DNA of 37,805 bases from Chloroflexota bacterium (lineage in GTDB: Bacteria > Chloroflexota > Dehalococcoidia > JACQUA01): assembly GCA_016210565.1 (NCBI GenBank), contig JACQUA010000128.1, forward strand, positions 1 to 37,805, in the 5' to 3' direction. Of this stretch, positions 1-8,119 are shown piece after piece. Position numbers and translations under genes: made by a program. Numbering within the stretch: position 1 is the first letter of the stretch; each line of letters starts with the position of its first letter. A model generated the notes under the pieces. That model had not been told where the DNA came from. It saw only the letters and a list, made by a program, of their open reading frames with translations, and did not search any database.

Positions 1-143
1 CGAAGGGTCTTGCGTCCCGCTCCCCAACCCGAAAGAAGGTGTCCTGGGCAGAGCGAAGGAGTCTTCGACTATCCCGAGTCTATCGGGCCTACGCTCGCTT
101 CGCTCAGAATGACCGATGGCGCAGCCATTTTCATACTTCATGG
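1..143 (+). repeat. REP-A hairpin repeat, cut by the window edge
   Basis: Member of the largest repeat family in the window (about 100-190 bp). Its core reads 'cgaagggtctt..cgtcccgctcc', a segment about 'gcgaaggattcttcgac', and an end 'cgctcgcttcgctcagaatgac'. Other copies are at 10178, 14217, 16798, 22435, 29837, 32011, 36834 and 36991, in both orientations. Internal complementarity (gcgaagcgag/ctcgcttcgc; cccgag..tatcggg) would fold into stem-loops. The bases after it up to the first gene hold short 'gattcgtcattcgtcattc' repeats and no gene. Confidence 0.8.
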
Positions 144-208
144 TGCTTGGCCGGCCAAGCATGACAGATTGATTCGTCATTCGTCATTCACCGAAAGGGA
201 GGCCAACT

Positions 209-1060
209 TTGGAAAACACTCGCTTCGACTATTCACCCATCATCACCAGAAAGAAGTTCACCCTCCCTTCTGACGCCAGGGTCGCCGTCTGGGTCAGTGT
301 CAACGTCGAGTACTTCGACATCGGGAAGCCCTTCGCCCCCGGCCCGTCCCACGTGCCCGATATCCGCGCCTACTCGTTCAGGGACTATGGCCCAAGGGTC
401 GGCATCTGGAGACTTATGGAAGTCCTGGACAGGCATAACGTGATACCCAGCGTGCCGCTGAACTCCGCAGTCTGTGACCATTATCCCCTGATTGTCGAGG
501 AAGGCAAGAAACAGGGCTGGGAGTTCATGGGGCACGGCATCAGCAATTCCCAGACCCTCGCCGGTCTGACCGAGGAGCAGGAAAGGCAGGTCATTCACAC
601 CAGTATCGAGAGGCTGGCGCAGGCGCTGGGCCATTCGCCGAAAGGCTGGCGGAGCCCGGGACTGGTGGAGACCTTCAATACCCCGGACATCCTGGCCGCG
701 GAGGGGATAAAGTACCTGTCCGACTGGGCCAACGACGACCAGCCCTACCCGCTCAAGGTCAAGAAGGGCGAACTGATCGCCCTGCCCAACTCCATGGCCA
801 CCAGCGACATGCAGGTCTTCACCCACGAATACAAAACGCCCGAGCAGTTCTTCGAAATCATCAGAGACCAGTTTGACACCCTGTACGAAGAAGGCGCCGC
901 CCAGCCCCGCTTGCTGGGTGTTTCGCTGCACCCGTTCGCCATCGGATTGCCTTTCCGCATCGGCGCCCTGGACAAGATCCTCCGCTATCTGAAGAGCCGC
1001 GACCGGGTCTGGTTCGCCACCGGCTGGGAAATCGCAAGCTGGTACCACGACCATGCTTGA
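209..1060 (+). CDS. Polysaccharide deacetylase-family protein (PuuE/PgdA-like NodB fold)
   Basis: 283 residues. I chose the TTG start because AAAGGGAGG lies six bases upstream. The protein resembles the cytoplasmic NodB-fold branch that includes allantoinase PuuE and peptidoglycan deacetylase HpPgdA: 'NVEYFD' near residue 32 takes the place of the metal-binding motif 1. 'GHGISNSQ' at 108-115 corresponds to the histidine motif, although its second histidine is not present. 'GWRSPG' at 146-151 and 'SLHPF' at 239-243 match later NodB motifs. There is no signal peptide, so it probably acts inside the cell. Family members hydrolyse amide or cyclic amide bonds, usually with a divalent metal; the substrate here is unknown. 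The next gene converges from the other strand across a repeat-filled gap. Confidence 0.8.
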   Translation: MENTRFDYSPIITRKKFTLPSDARVAVWVSVNVEYFDIGKPFAPGPSHVPDIRAYSFRDYGPRVGIWRLMEVLDRHNVIPSVPLNSAVCDHYPLIVEEGKKQGWEFMGHGISNSQTLAGLTEEQERQVIHTSIERLAQALGHSPKGWRSPGLVETFNTPDILAAEGIKYLSDWANDDQPYPLKVKKGELIALPNSMATSDMQVFTHEYKTPEQFFEIIRDQFDTLYEEGAAQPRLLGVSLHPFAIGLPFRIGALDKILRYLKSRDRVWFATGWEIASWYHDHA

Positions 1061-1336
1061 TCGTAGCGGCACGCTGCCGCGTGCCCCGTAGCCGCAGGCT
1101 TTACGCCTGCGGGGGTGGGGTCCCCGTAGCGACCCTCGACTTGTCGGGGTCGTTCCCGCATGGCAACCAATCAGGTCTTTCGACACCCGCTCCGCTTCGC
1201 GATCCCGATGCATCGGGACAAGGGCTGTCGCTACCGGGGGCGTCCCGATCTGCCAGGCAGAACGAGGGGCGCCGGAAAGACCAACACCGGCCTCGTTCAG
1301 CTCTCACAGGCACGGTGGCCTGTGGTACCGGTGGGG
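1057..1336. repeat. Cluster of short hairpin repeats (families D and C)
   Basis: This gap between two convergent genes holds no gene. It contains several inverted short repeats: 'cggcacgctgccgcgtgcc', 'ccgcaggctttacgcctgcgg', 'cgtagcgaccctcgac..gtcggggtcg', 'gatcccgatgcatcgggac' and 'caggcacggtggcctgtggtaccgg'. The same units recur at 10983, 12359, 19051, 24080 and 37288. The first unit begins inside the stop region of the preceding gene. Confidence 0.7.
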
Positions 1337-2797
1337 TTATATCGGCTCGCCGGCTTTGAGGCGCTTCTTGAGATAGGCCACCGGGTTGGGGGCGTAGTCC
1401 TTGAAATAGTCGCCGGCGGTGTTGACGCCGGGCAGGGGCGGAATCCAGTCGTACTTCAGCAACTCGTCGGGCACGCTGTATTTGGCCGCCAAGGCCCGGA
1501 TGCCGGAGTCGGACAGGGCCGTGATCCAGCCCTTGTCCACAATCTTGTGCCAGTATTCGGTACCCCTGATCTTCACCTCGTAGGTGGCAAAGTAGTTGTG
1601 GACGTGGATGTGGCCCCGCGGGGCGCCCGTCTTCTCCGCGTAGGCGGCGAAGGTCTTTTCGTCTCTGTAGGAACGGCTGCCGAAGCCGAGATGGAACACG
1701 CCGCCCCTGGTCCGTTCCGGCAAATTCGGATAGATCCAGTAGCTCTTGAACATGTCGCACTTGCGCCGGTGCACCCCGACCGAAGTGCAGAGGGCCGTGT
1801 CGCAGAACCAGAACAGGCCCTTTCCCGGATACCCGGGCCACTGGATGTTCTTGAATTTGTCGATATTCTCACGGATGGCGTCCCCGTACTTCCCACCGCC
1901 CCTGACCTCCACCACCCGGTCCTCTTCAAAATAGACCTCGATGCGCGGGAAGAAACCGCAATGGTTCGATGTGCCGGCCAGGACGCCGCTGGCCCTCTGG
2001 AACACGGGAGGCGTCTCGATATCCTCCCCCCGGGGCTCGCGGGTCTCGCCGCAGGTGGCCATCAACGGATTCATGAACAGGTGGCCGTGGAGCAGGGCGT
2101 GGGCATGCCACCGGTAAGCATCATCCGGGCTCAGGGAAAACTCCAGGTAGGTCCCTTCCGGGTCGGTGATCCTCACCTGCGAACATCTGGCCAGGGGCTC
2201 CACCGCCCTCCGCTCGAACTCGTCCCACACTTCCAGGGGAAAGGTATGTCCCCGGGAGAGGAACCACTCCCAGGTATTGAAGGGCCAGAACCCGTAGAAC
2301 TTGTCGGCGTGCTGGAGCAGTCCCCGGCGGGCGTTGCCCCCCGCCACGTCTATGAAGACCATGCTATAGCCGGGGTGATCGTCCAGGTATTTGGCCGTGG
2401 CCGTGGTCAGACCCAGGCCGGTCATCAGGTCGGTGAAGGTGCCTGAGGCCTTGCCCCCTTCCATCAATTCCGCCTCCTTCCAGCCATCCTCCACGCTGGT
2501 TATCTCCGGGTCCCGGCCAACAAGGTCTTTCGGAAAGATGAAGTCCACGTGAGTGGCGCCCTGTTCCTTGAGGGCCCGGACCATGGCCTCGGCGACGTAC
2601 TTGTCCTGGTCGGGCAGGGTGACGATGAGGATCCTGGCGCCCTCCCGGACAAACATGCGGGGAGCCACCCCGAACCGGGGCTTTTCGTAGGGGGCCATTT
2701 TCCGGACCAGCCGCCGCGCCTGGGGCAGGCAATCCTCGACGCTTTTCGGTTTCTTGTAGTCCGGGGCGCAGGGGGCAGGGTAGCTATAGATGGGCAT
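1337..2797 (-). CDS. Unrecognised 486-residue protein, possibly distant M29-like aminopeptidase fold
   Basis: The start ATG is preceded by AAGGAG at a seven-base spacing. There is no signal peptide or membrane segment. The first third ('GARILIVTLPDQDKYVAEAM' near residue 53) looks like an alpha/beta domain. The second half has many conserved-looking H, D and E residues, including 'HAHALLHGH', 'FFPRIEVYFEEDRVVEVRGGG' and 'GHIHVHNYFATYEV'. The order (a G-rich beta strand followed by a late histidine-rich stretch) faintly recalls M29 thermophilic aminopeptidases, but I do not see enough metal ligands to claim it. It lies downstream of the three Mo-hydroxylase genes on the same strand and may be cotranscribed with them, perhaps acting on the same substrate or its product. 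Function is unknown. Confidence 0.75.
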   Translation of the reverse strand: MPIYSYPAPCAPDYKKPKSVEDCLPQARRLVRKMAPYEKPRFGVAPRMFVREGARILIVTLPDQDKYVAEAMVRALKEQGATHVDFIFPKDLVGRDPEITSVEDGWKEAELMEGGKASGTFTDLMTGLGLTTATAKYLDDHPGYSMVFIDVAGGNARRGLLQHADKFYGFWPFNTWEWFLSRGHTFPLEVWDEFERRAVEPLARCSQVRITDPEGTYLEFSLSPDDAYRWHAHALLHGHLFMNPLMATCGETREPRGEDIETPPVFQRASGVLAGTSNHCGFFPRIEVYFEEDRVVEVRGGGKYGDAIRENIDKFKNIQWPGYPGKGLFWFCDTALCTSVGVHRRKCDMFKSYWIYPNLPERTRGGVFHLGFGSRSYRDEKTFAAYAEKTGAPRGHIHVHNYFATYEVKIRGTEYWHKIVDKGWITALSDSGIRALAAKYSVPDELLKYDWIPPLPGVNTAGDYFKDYAPNPVAYLKKRLKAGEPI

Positions 2798-2867
2798 TCC
2801 ATTTCTCCTTTGATGAACCAGATTCCCGATTGTCTAGGCTAGATCCTCGGCAGACAATACTGAGCAA

Positions 2868-2979
2868 AATGACGAATGACGAAATCCGAATGACGAATTA
2901 ATGTTCAAAATTCAAACTCCGAAACGGGTTTACCGTTCGTCATTCGCACTTCGTCATTCTTCCCTTGATTGGTCATTCG
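2868..2979. repeat. AT-rich 'gaatgacgaaatccgaatgacga' repeat (family E)
   Basis: The words gaatgacgaa, ttcgtcatt and attcgtcattcg alternate in both orientations and form an imperfect inverted repeat. The same family fills 3577-3720 and part of 21400-21440. It runs directly into the end of the neighbouring 2Fe-2S subunit gene and provides that gene's last codons. Confidence 0.75.
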
Positions 2980-3459
2980 TCATTCGGATTTCGTCATTCC
3001 CGGGTCCCGCACCGCCGTGATGGCTTCCATTATCCGGTTGTAGCCACCGCAGCGGCAGAGGTTGCCGGACAGGCCCTCGCGGATTTCCTCATCCGTCGGA
3101 TTAGGGTTCCTGGTCAGAAGGGCCGTGGCCGACATGATCATGCCCGGCGTGCAGAAGCCGCACTGGATGGCACCGTGGTCGACGAAGGCCCTCTGAATCG
3201 GATGAAGATGGCCGTCCCTGGCCAGTCCCTCGATGGTGGTGACGTTCTTGCCGTGGACTTCGATGGCCAGGGTCAGGCAACTGGCCACGGGATTGCCGTC
3301 GATAATCACCGTGCAGGCCCCGCAGTCCCCCCGGTCGCAGCCCCTCTTGGTGCCGGTCAAGCCTATCTGCTCCCGCAGCACCTCCAGCAACGTCCTTCTC
3401 GGCTCCACTTCAAGCTCGTACGGAAATCCGTTCACGGTCATTGATACTGTCTTCTTCAT
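2980..3459 (-). CDS. Mo-hydroxylase 2Fe-2S small subunit (CoxS/XdhC-type)
   Basis: 159 residues from the ATG at 3459, chosen because CGGAG lies six bases upstream; the open frame runs further but its extension is repeat DNA. It carries electrons from the molybdenum centre to FAD. The plant-type ferredoxin cluster ligands are C41, C46, C49 and C61 ([10 protein letters not shown]). The second 2Fe-2S domain has C100xxC103 (CGFC) and C135xC137 (CRC), as in xanthine dehydrogenase, CO dehydrogenase and 4-hydroxybenzoyl-CoA reductase small subunits. Length is typical (150-170). It is third in the L-M-S order on this strand. The last six residues and the stop codon come from the adjoining family E repeat. 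Confidence 0.95.
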   Translation of the reverse strand: MKKTVSMTVNGFPYELEVEPRRTLLEVLREQIGLTGTKRGCDRGDCGACTVIIDGNPVASCLTLAIEVHGKNVTTIEGLARDGHLHPIQRAFVDHGAIQCGFCTPGMIMSATALLTRNPNPTDEEIREGLSGNLCRCGGYNRIMEAITAVRDPGMTKSE

Positions 3460-3723
3460 TGCGTTCTCCGCTGTCGGTTTGGTGGGTTCGCGCAACCACC
3501 CTCATCAACCCCATCCCATTTGCGCTTAACCCACCCTACGCTTCTAAGCTGCAACCACGAATGAACACTAACCAGGACGGAATGACGAATGACGAAATTC
3601 GAATGACGAATCAATGTTCAAGGCTCGAATGTCAAAACAAGTCTTGCATTCGTCATTCGTCATTAGAATTTGATTCGTCATTCGGACTTCGAGTTTCGTC
3701 ATTTGGTTCGTGTGTATTCGTGT
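3460..3723. repeat. Repeat-filled gap between M and S subunit genes
   Basis: No gene. From 3481 to 3540 lies a family B unit ('ggtgggttcgcgcaaccacc..gcgcttaacccaccctacg'). From 3577 to 3720 there are repeated gaatgacgaa/attcgtcatt words and an 'aaacacgaatacacacgaa' stretch. A gap of this size inside a subunit operon is unusual, because these genes often overlap. Confidence 0.75.
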
Positions 3724-4617
3724 TTATTGGTGGTTCGAATACCGCCCGGCGATTTCCTGCCAGCATTTTGTCAGCGCCCGGCTGACCACCACTGCCGTCA
3801 TCTCCCGACGGTAGTCCGCCCGGGAGCGCGGGCTGGTCTCCCCGGCGGCGGTCTGCGCTGCCTTTTCGATGGCCGCCGCGTCCAGCTTTTTGCCCTTCAG
3901 GACCTCTTCTGCTTTGACCGCCAGGAAGGGGACCGGCCCCACTGAACACAGGCCGATTCCCACCTCCCGGCAGAGACCCCGCCGGTCCAGGGTCACCGCG
4001 GCCGCGGCCCCCACCAGCGTCTCATCCACGGCCGTCCGTTTGGTCAGGTACTGGTAAGAGCTGGCGCTTCGCTCCGGCAAGAAACGAAGGAATATCTGCG
4101 TCACAACATGGTCCGGCCGCAGGTTTGCCTGGAAGGGCTCCACAAAGAAGCCCCAAAGCGGGTCATCCGAGAGCGAGTGCCTTGCCTCTTTCGATATCCG
4201 GGCGTCGAGCGCCAGCAAAGCCGGCGCGCTGTCGGCCGAGGGGTTGCCGTTGCAAAGATTGCCTCCGATGGTGGCGATGCTTCTTATCTGGGGAGAGGCG
4301 ATCTTGCGGCAGGCCTCCGCCAGGCAGGTGAACTTCTCTTTGATGATGGGCGAGGCGGCGAGCGTCTGGTGCGTGACCAGGGCTCCGATCCGCACTCCCT
4401 CGCCCTCCTGCACCTGGATCTGGTCCAGCCCGGGGATGTTTTTCAGGCTGACCAGGCACTCCGGGACGACCTTTCTCTGCTTCATCTGGACCAGAAGGTC
4501 GGTCCCGCCCGCCAGCACTTTAGCCTTGCCCTTGCGGCGGTCGAGAATCTTGCAGGCTTCTTCAACAGTGGCCGGGGTCAGGTATTCAAAGGGGGGCAAA
4601 CGCCTGATGAGATTCAT
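3724..4617 (-). CDS. Mo-hydroxylase FAD-binding middle subunit (CoxM-type)
   Basis: 297 residues from the ATG at 4617, preceded by the purine-rich GGAGGAGAGGAA. An upstream in-frame start at 4698 would place repeat DNA inside the protein. The subunit transfers electrons from the 2Fe-2S subunit to the final acceptor through FAD. The two family FAD motifs are visible: AGGTDLL at 36-42 and TIGGNLCNGNPSADSAPAL at about 116-134. There is no inserted 4Fe-4S cysteine loop, so it is not the 4-hydroxybenzoyl-CoA reductase beta type. Length is normal for CoxM (about 290). The start lies beside a family F repeat, and the last residues (SNHQ) also read into repeat sequence. Confidence 0.93.
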   Translation of the reverse strand: MNLIRRLPPFEYLTPATVEEACKILDRRKGKAKVLAGGTDLLVQMKQRKVVPECLVSLKNIPGLDQIQVQEGEGVRIGALVTHQTLAASPIIKEKFTCLAEACRKIASPQIRSIATIGGNLCNGNPSADSAPALLALDARISKEARHSLSDDPLWGFFVEPFQANLRPDHVVTQIFLRFLPERSASSYQYLTKRTAVDETLVGAAAAVTLDRRGLCREVGIGLCSVGPVPFLAVKAEEVLKGKKLDAAAIEKAAQTAAGETSPRSRADYRREMTAVVVSRALTKCWQEIAGRYSNHQ

Positions 4618-4629
4618 AGCCAATTCCTC

Positions 4630-4857
4630 TCCTCCCCCTTTATCAAAGGGGGACCAAGGGGGATTCCAGCATCGCCCTCGTCCGGCCCTGACAGGCACGG
4701 TGGCCTGTCATACCGGGTCGCAGCAAGAGCGGCGTCCCTGCCTGTCAGAGAAGCCGAAGGCGGGACCAGCCGGAATCGCCAAGACTCAGCCGGCACAGGC
4801 ACGGAGGCCTGTGCTACCGGTCCCTCGACCCCACAGGCGGGGACGCCTGTGCCACCC
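4630..4857. repeat. Repeat cluster between L and M subunit genes (families F and C)
   Basis: At 4631-4666 a family F unit folds as CCCCCTTT-atc-AAAGGGGG followed by 'accaagggggattc'; a near twin is at 22222-22256. Three family C hairpins follow: near 4690 ('acaggcacggtggcctgt'), 4798 ('acaggcacggaggcctgt') and 4832 ('cacaggcggggacgcctgtg'). No gene lies here. Confidence 0.75.
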
Positions 4858-4879
4858 ACCCTTCCACCCAATGCCCGGC

Positions 4880-7156
4880 TCACGGCCGCCTCTCTCTCTT
4901 CTTCAGCGCGGCCAGCACTTTCTCCGGCCGCACCGGCAGCTCGTTGACCGCCATGCCGGTGGCGTCCTGAACGGCGTTGGCGATGGCCGCCAGGGTGGTA
5001 GAGTTCGAGCTTTCCCCCGCCCCCTTGGCCCCGAAAGGCCCCCAGGGGTCGTTGGTGATAATATCGTGGTTGAGATTGGCCAGCGGCGCGTCCCTGATGG
5101 TCGGCATTTTGTAGTCGGCAAAAGAACTTTGCAGAGGGATACCTTTTTCGTCGAACTGGCACTCTTCCCACAGGGCCTGGCCCGAGGTGAACACCGTCCC
5201 GCCTTCCACCTGGCCGTCGAGGGTCAGCGGATTGATGGGCCGGCCGGCGTCCCTGGCGCACACCGACTTGAGCAGTTTTACCTGGCCAGTCTTCGGGTCG
5301 ACCTCCACCTCCACGGCCTGGGCGAAGAAGCCCCAGCCGTGGGCGATATTCCCGGACCCGGTCTTCATATCCGGCAGGTCGATATCATTCGCCGCCCAGG
5401 ACCCGCGGCCGTAGATGGGCTGCCCCCTGGAGTAGTAGGCCTGGCGCACAATGTCGAGGAGGGGCACCGCTTTCTCCTCCCGTCCCCGGGGAAACACTTT
5501 CCGGCCCCGGAAAACCAGGTCTTCCTTATCCGTCTTAAGGAGAGGGGAGGCGATTTCGGCGAGCTGGCGGCGGGCGTCTTCGGCGGCGGCTTTGACCGCG
5601 TTCCCGGACCAGAAGGTGCAGCGGCTCCCGTACATCCCTGCTTCCAGGACGGAGGTATCGGTGCTCTCCGGAATGACCCGGACGTCATCCAGGGAGACGC
5701 CCAGCACCTCGGCGGCCATCTGGGCCAGGACGGTGTCGCAGCCCTGCCCGATCTCGGTGCCCCCGTGGAGCAGGCTAACCCCGCCGTCCTCGTCTATCTT
5801 CACCACGGCGGCGCAGCCGTAGTGCCCGCCCATCCTCGTCCCGGAGGGCATCGAAGTGCAGGCAAAGCCGACGCCCCGGTTGGGCAGGCGCTGCCTTTTG
5901 TGCTGCTCCCAGTTGACCATTCCGGCGGCCTTATCGATGGCCTCGTCCAGGCCGCAGCTATCTATTTTCATACCGTTGATGGTAGTATCGCCCTGCCTGA
6001 TGGCATTCTTCCGCCGCGTCTCCACCTGGTCCAGGCCGAGCTCGTTTATCATGCGGTGCATCAGGGCCTCGAAGGCATACCGCGCCACGGGGACTGACTG
6101 GCCCCGCACCGCCCCGCACCAGGGCTTGTTGGTGTAGATGCGGTGGGCTTCGTACCTCAGGTGCGAAATACGGTAGGGCATCACCAGGCCGAGGGTGAAC
6201 ACCACCATGTTGTAGGGCCCCACCGAGGCATAGGCGCCACCCTCGTTGATGAGCCGGCAATCGCAGGCTACGAGCATACCGTCCTTCTTCATGCCGACCT
6301 TGATCCAGACGTCCTTGTGATGGCGCTGTTTGAAAGAAGATATCACCTCGTCCTGGCTGAGGACGATTTTTACCGGCAGGCCCGTCTTCCGGGACAGCAC
6401 GGTGGCAGCGAAGTCCAGGTCGAAGGGCTCGTGCTTGCCGGAAAAACCGCCGCCGACATAGGGATTGATCACCTTCACCTTGCTCAACGGCAGGTCCATG
6501 GCCCGGCAGAAATGCCGCCAGGTGATATAGGGGCTCTGCTTCGACCCCTGGAGCGTGACGTTGCCAGAGGCGTCGACGCTGGCGACGACCGCGTGGGGCT
6601 CGATGAAGCCGACGCTGACCCGCTCGGTGGTGAACGACTCTTCCCGGACCAGGTCCGATTCCCGGAAGCCCTTTTCCACGTCGCCGAAGTTCAGCCTGGT
6701 CGTCGCAGCGATGTTGCTGCCGTGCTCCTCGTGGACGAGGGGAGCGCCTTCCCTCATGGCCTCCGTGGCGGTCAGCACCACCGGCAGCTCTTTGTAGTCT
6801 ACAACGATCAGGTCCAGGGCCTCCTCGGCGATGTCCTCGCTGATGGCGGCCACCGCCTCGCCGTAATGCCTCACCTTGTCGGTGGCCATGGGTAACTGGT
6901 CCCTGGTGCTGGGCAAGAAGCCATACTTGATTCCCGGGAAGTCCTTGCCGGTGCACACCGCCCTGACCCCGGGCAATTTCAGGGCCTGGCTGTAATCGAT
7001 GTTCAGAATCCGGGCATGGGCATAGGGGCTTCGCAACATCTTGCCGAAAAGCATGCCCGGCAGCGAGATATCGGCGGCGTAGACGGCCCCGCCGGTCGCT
7101 TTGACCGGGCCGTCCACCCTGGGCAGCCGTTTGCCAACGACAGCATATTCTTCCAA
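4880..7156 (-). CDS. Mo-hydroxylase molybdopterin-binding large subunit (CoxL/XdhA-type)
   Basis: 758 residues. The TTG start has GAGGAGG five bases upstream. This is the catalytic subunit that holds the Mo-cytosine/pterin cofactor and hydroxylates an N-heterocycle, aldehyde, purine or CoA thioester. Visible landmarks are the N-terminal 'MLRSPYAHARI' a/b-hammerhead signature, 'GEAVAAI', 'GGGFSGKHE', 'GTEIGQG', and the C-terminal 'GPFGAKGAGE' whose Glu715 aligns with the catalytic glutamate of xanthine oxidase. The CO-dehydrogenase active-site loop (AYRCSFR) is not seen; the equivalent stretch reads 'GAVRGQSVP', so it is not a form I CO dehydrogenase. Substrate is unresolved. It is first in an L-M-S order, with no maturation genes nearby. 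Confidence 0.95.
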   Translation of the reverse strand: MEEYAVVGKRLPRVDGPVKATGGAVYAADISLPGMLFGKMLRSPYAHARILNIDYSQALKLPGVRAVCTGKDFPGIKYGFLPSTRDQLPMATDKVRHYGEAVAAISEDIAEEALDLIVVDYKELPVVLTATEAMREGAPLVHEEHGSNIAATTRLNFGDVEKGFRESDLVREESFTTERVSVGFIEPHAVVASVDASGNVTLQGSKQSPYITWRHFCRAMDLPLSKVKVINPYVGGGFSGKHEPFDLDFAATVLSRKTGLPVKIVLSQDEVISSFKQRHHKDVWIKVGMKKDGMLVACDCRLINEGGAYASVGPYNMVVFTLGLVMPYRISHLRYEAHRIYTNKPWCGAVRGQSVPVARYAFEALMHRMINELGLDQVETRRKNAIRQGDTTINGMKIDSCGLDEAIDKAAGMVNWEQHKRQRLPNRGVGFACTSMPSGTRMGGHYGCAAVVKIDEDGGVSLLHGGTEIGQGCDTVLAQMAAEVLGVSLDDVRVIPESTDTSVLEAGMYGSRCTFWSGNAVKAAAEDARRQLAEIASPLLKTDKEDLVFRGRKVFPRGREEKAVPLLDIVRQAYYSRGQPIYGRGSWAANDIDLPDMKTGSGNIAHGWGFFAQAVEVEVDPKTGQVKLLKSVCARDAGRPINPLTLDGQVEGGTVFTSGQALWEECQFDEKGIPLQSSFADYKMPTIRDAPLANLNHDIITNDPWGPFGAKGAGESSNSTTLAAIANAVQDATGMAVNELPVRPEKVLAALKKRERRP

Positions 7157-7378
7157 ATTGGCCTCCTCTAAACAGGACTAAGCCGCACCTCAGATGTTTG
7201 GCGATTAAGTAAACCACATCCGGCCAAAATGTTCAAGAGAACGAATGACGACGAACGCCCTGCCTGCACCACCGCCGCACTGCGAAGCAACCAGCAATCC
7301 AAGACCGATATCTGAAAAGGAGTCGGATTGGAAATTTTGATTAGCAAACGGATAGCAAGTCAGAAAATTTCAGTGTTT

Positions 7379-7408
7379 TTGACATTTCCTTCCTACCCAC
7401 AATATAAT
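7379..7408 (+). promoter_or_regulatory. Consensus sigma70 promoter of the restriction-modification genes
   Basis: TTGACA at 7379-7384 and TATAAT at 7403-7408 are separated by 18 bases; both hexamers match the consensus exactly. Transcription would start near 7415, leaving a leader of about 27 bases before the ATG at 7442. The rest of 7157-7378 holds no gene; no clear Shine-Dalgarno precedes the ATG. Confidence 0.8.
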
Positions 7409-7441
7409 GCGGCTAATCTCGGAAAAAGTTCAGAATCATAG

Positions 7442-8119
7442 ATGATGAAAACGGTAAGGAATCTGATTAAGGCCACACTCACAGTCGGGACGCTTGTTCG
7501 AGAGGTGAAAGAGTTTGCCCTGCGCGAATCACGACATCGTGAGCGGAGCCTATTCGGAGTAACAGACGGGAAGGCTGTCGGAACCTACTTAGAGCACAAG
7601 TTCCAGGATGTCCTGCAAGGCAAGTACACCTAAGCCAAGGGATCGTCCGCCAAGGGAATCGACTTCCCGAAACTCGGCGTGGACATCAAGGTCACAAGCA
7701 TTCGCCAGCCTCAGTCATCGTGTCCGTTCAAATCCGCACGTCAGAAGGTCTACGGACTTGGCTACTCCCTTCTGGTCTTCGTTTACGACAAGAAGGATGA
7801 CCGGAAGACAAGGACGGCAACACTCGACATCAATCATGTTATCTGCGTTGACGCCAGCAGAACGGCGGACTACCAGACAACCACCGGAATCCTGAAAATC
7901 CTGGACAATACAGGGAACGTCGACGACCTTGTGGCTTTCATGTCCGAACGCTTTCTCCCTCTCGATGATATCCAAGCGCGGCAATCAGCCGAGGAAATCT
8001 TGAAGAAGAAGCCTGCCGTAGGGTACCTGACGATCTCGAACGCGTTACAGTGGCGACTCCAATACAGCCGTGTGATTGAACAGGCCGGAAAGGTGGATGG
8101 CGTAAGTCGGATCGTCTGA
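7442..8119 (+). pseudogene. Type II restriction endonuclease with in-frame TAA at codon 64
   Basis: One reading frame of 226 codons runs from ATG 7442 to TGA 8119 and is broken only by TAA at 7631-7633. Protein-like sequence continues in the same frame directly after the stop (AKGSSAKGIDFPKLGVDIKV), so the two halves belong together. The nuclease core lies just after the stop: D74 in GIDFP followed by D81-I-K83 fits a PD-(D/E)xK site, and 'QPQSSCPF' follows. Downstream re-initiation at GTG 7679 would lose D74 and most of the core. The reading frame ends in TGATG, overlapping the methyltransferase start, as expected for a coupled restriction-modification pair. It is either a recently inactivated nuclease or a base error in the assembly. 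Confidence 0.8.

Noticed and set aside
1160..2446. 428-codon plus-strand open frame
   Set aside because: Starts in a repeat and is antisense to the 486-residue gene, which has a good ribosome site and start.
4244..6097. 617-codon open frame on the plus strand
   Set aside because: Antisense to the M and L subunits and running through repeat DNA between them; no ribosome site.
7631..7633. TAA as a recoded sense codon
   Set aside because: Recoding is known for UGA (Sec) and UAG (Pyl), not UAA in bacteria of this kind; mutation or base error is simpler.
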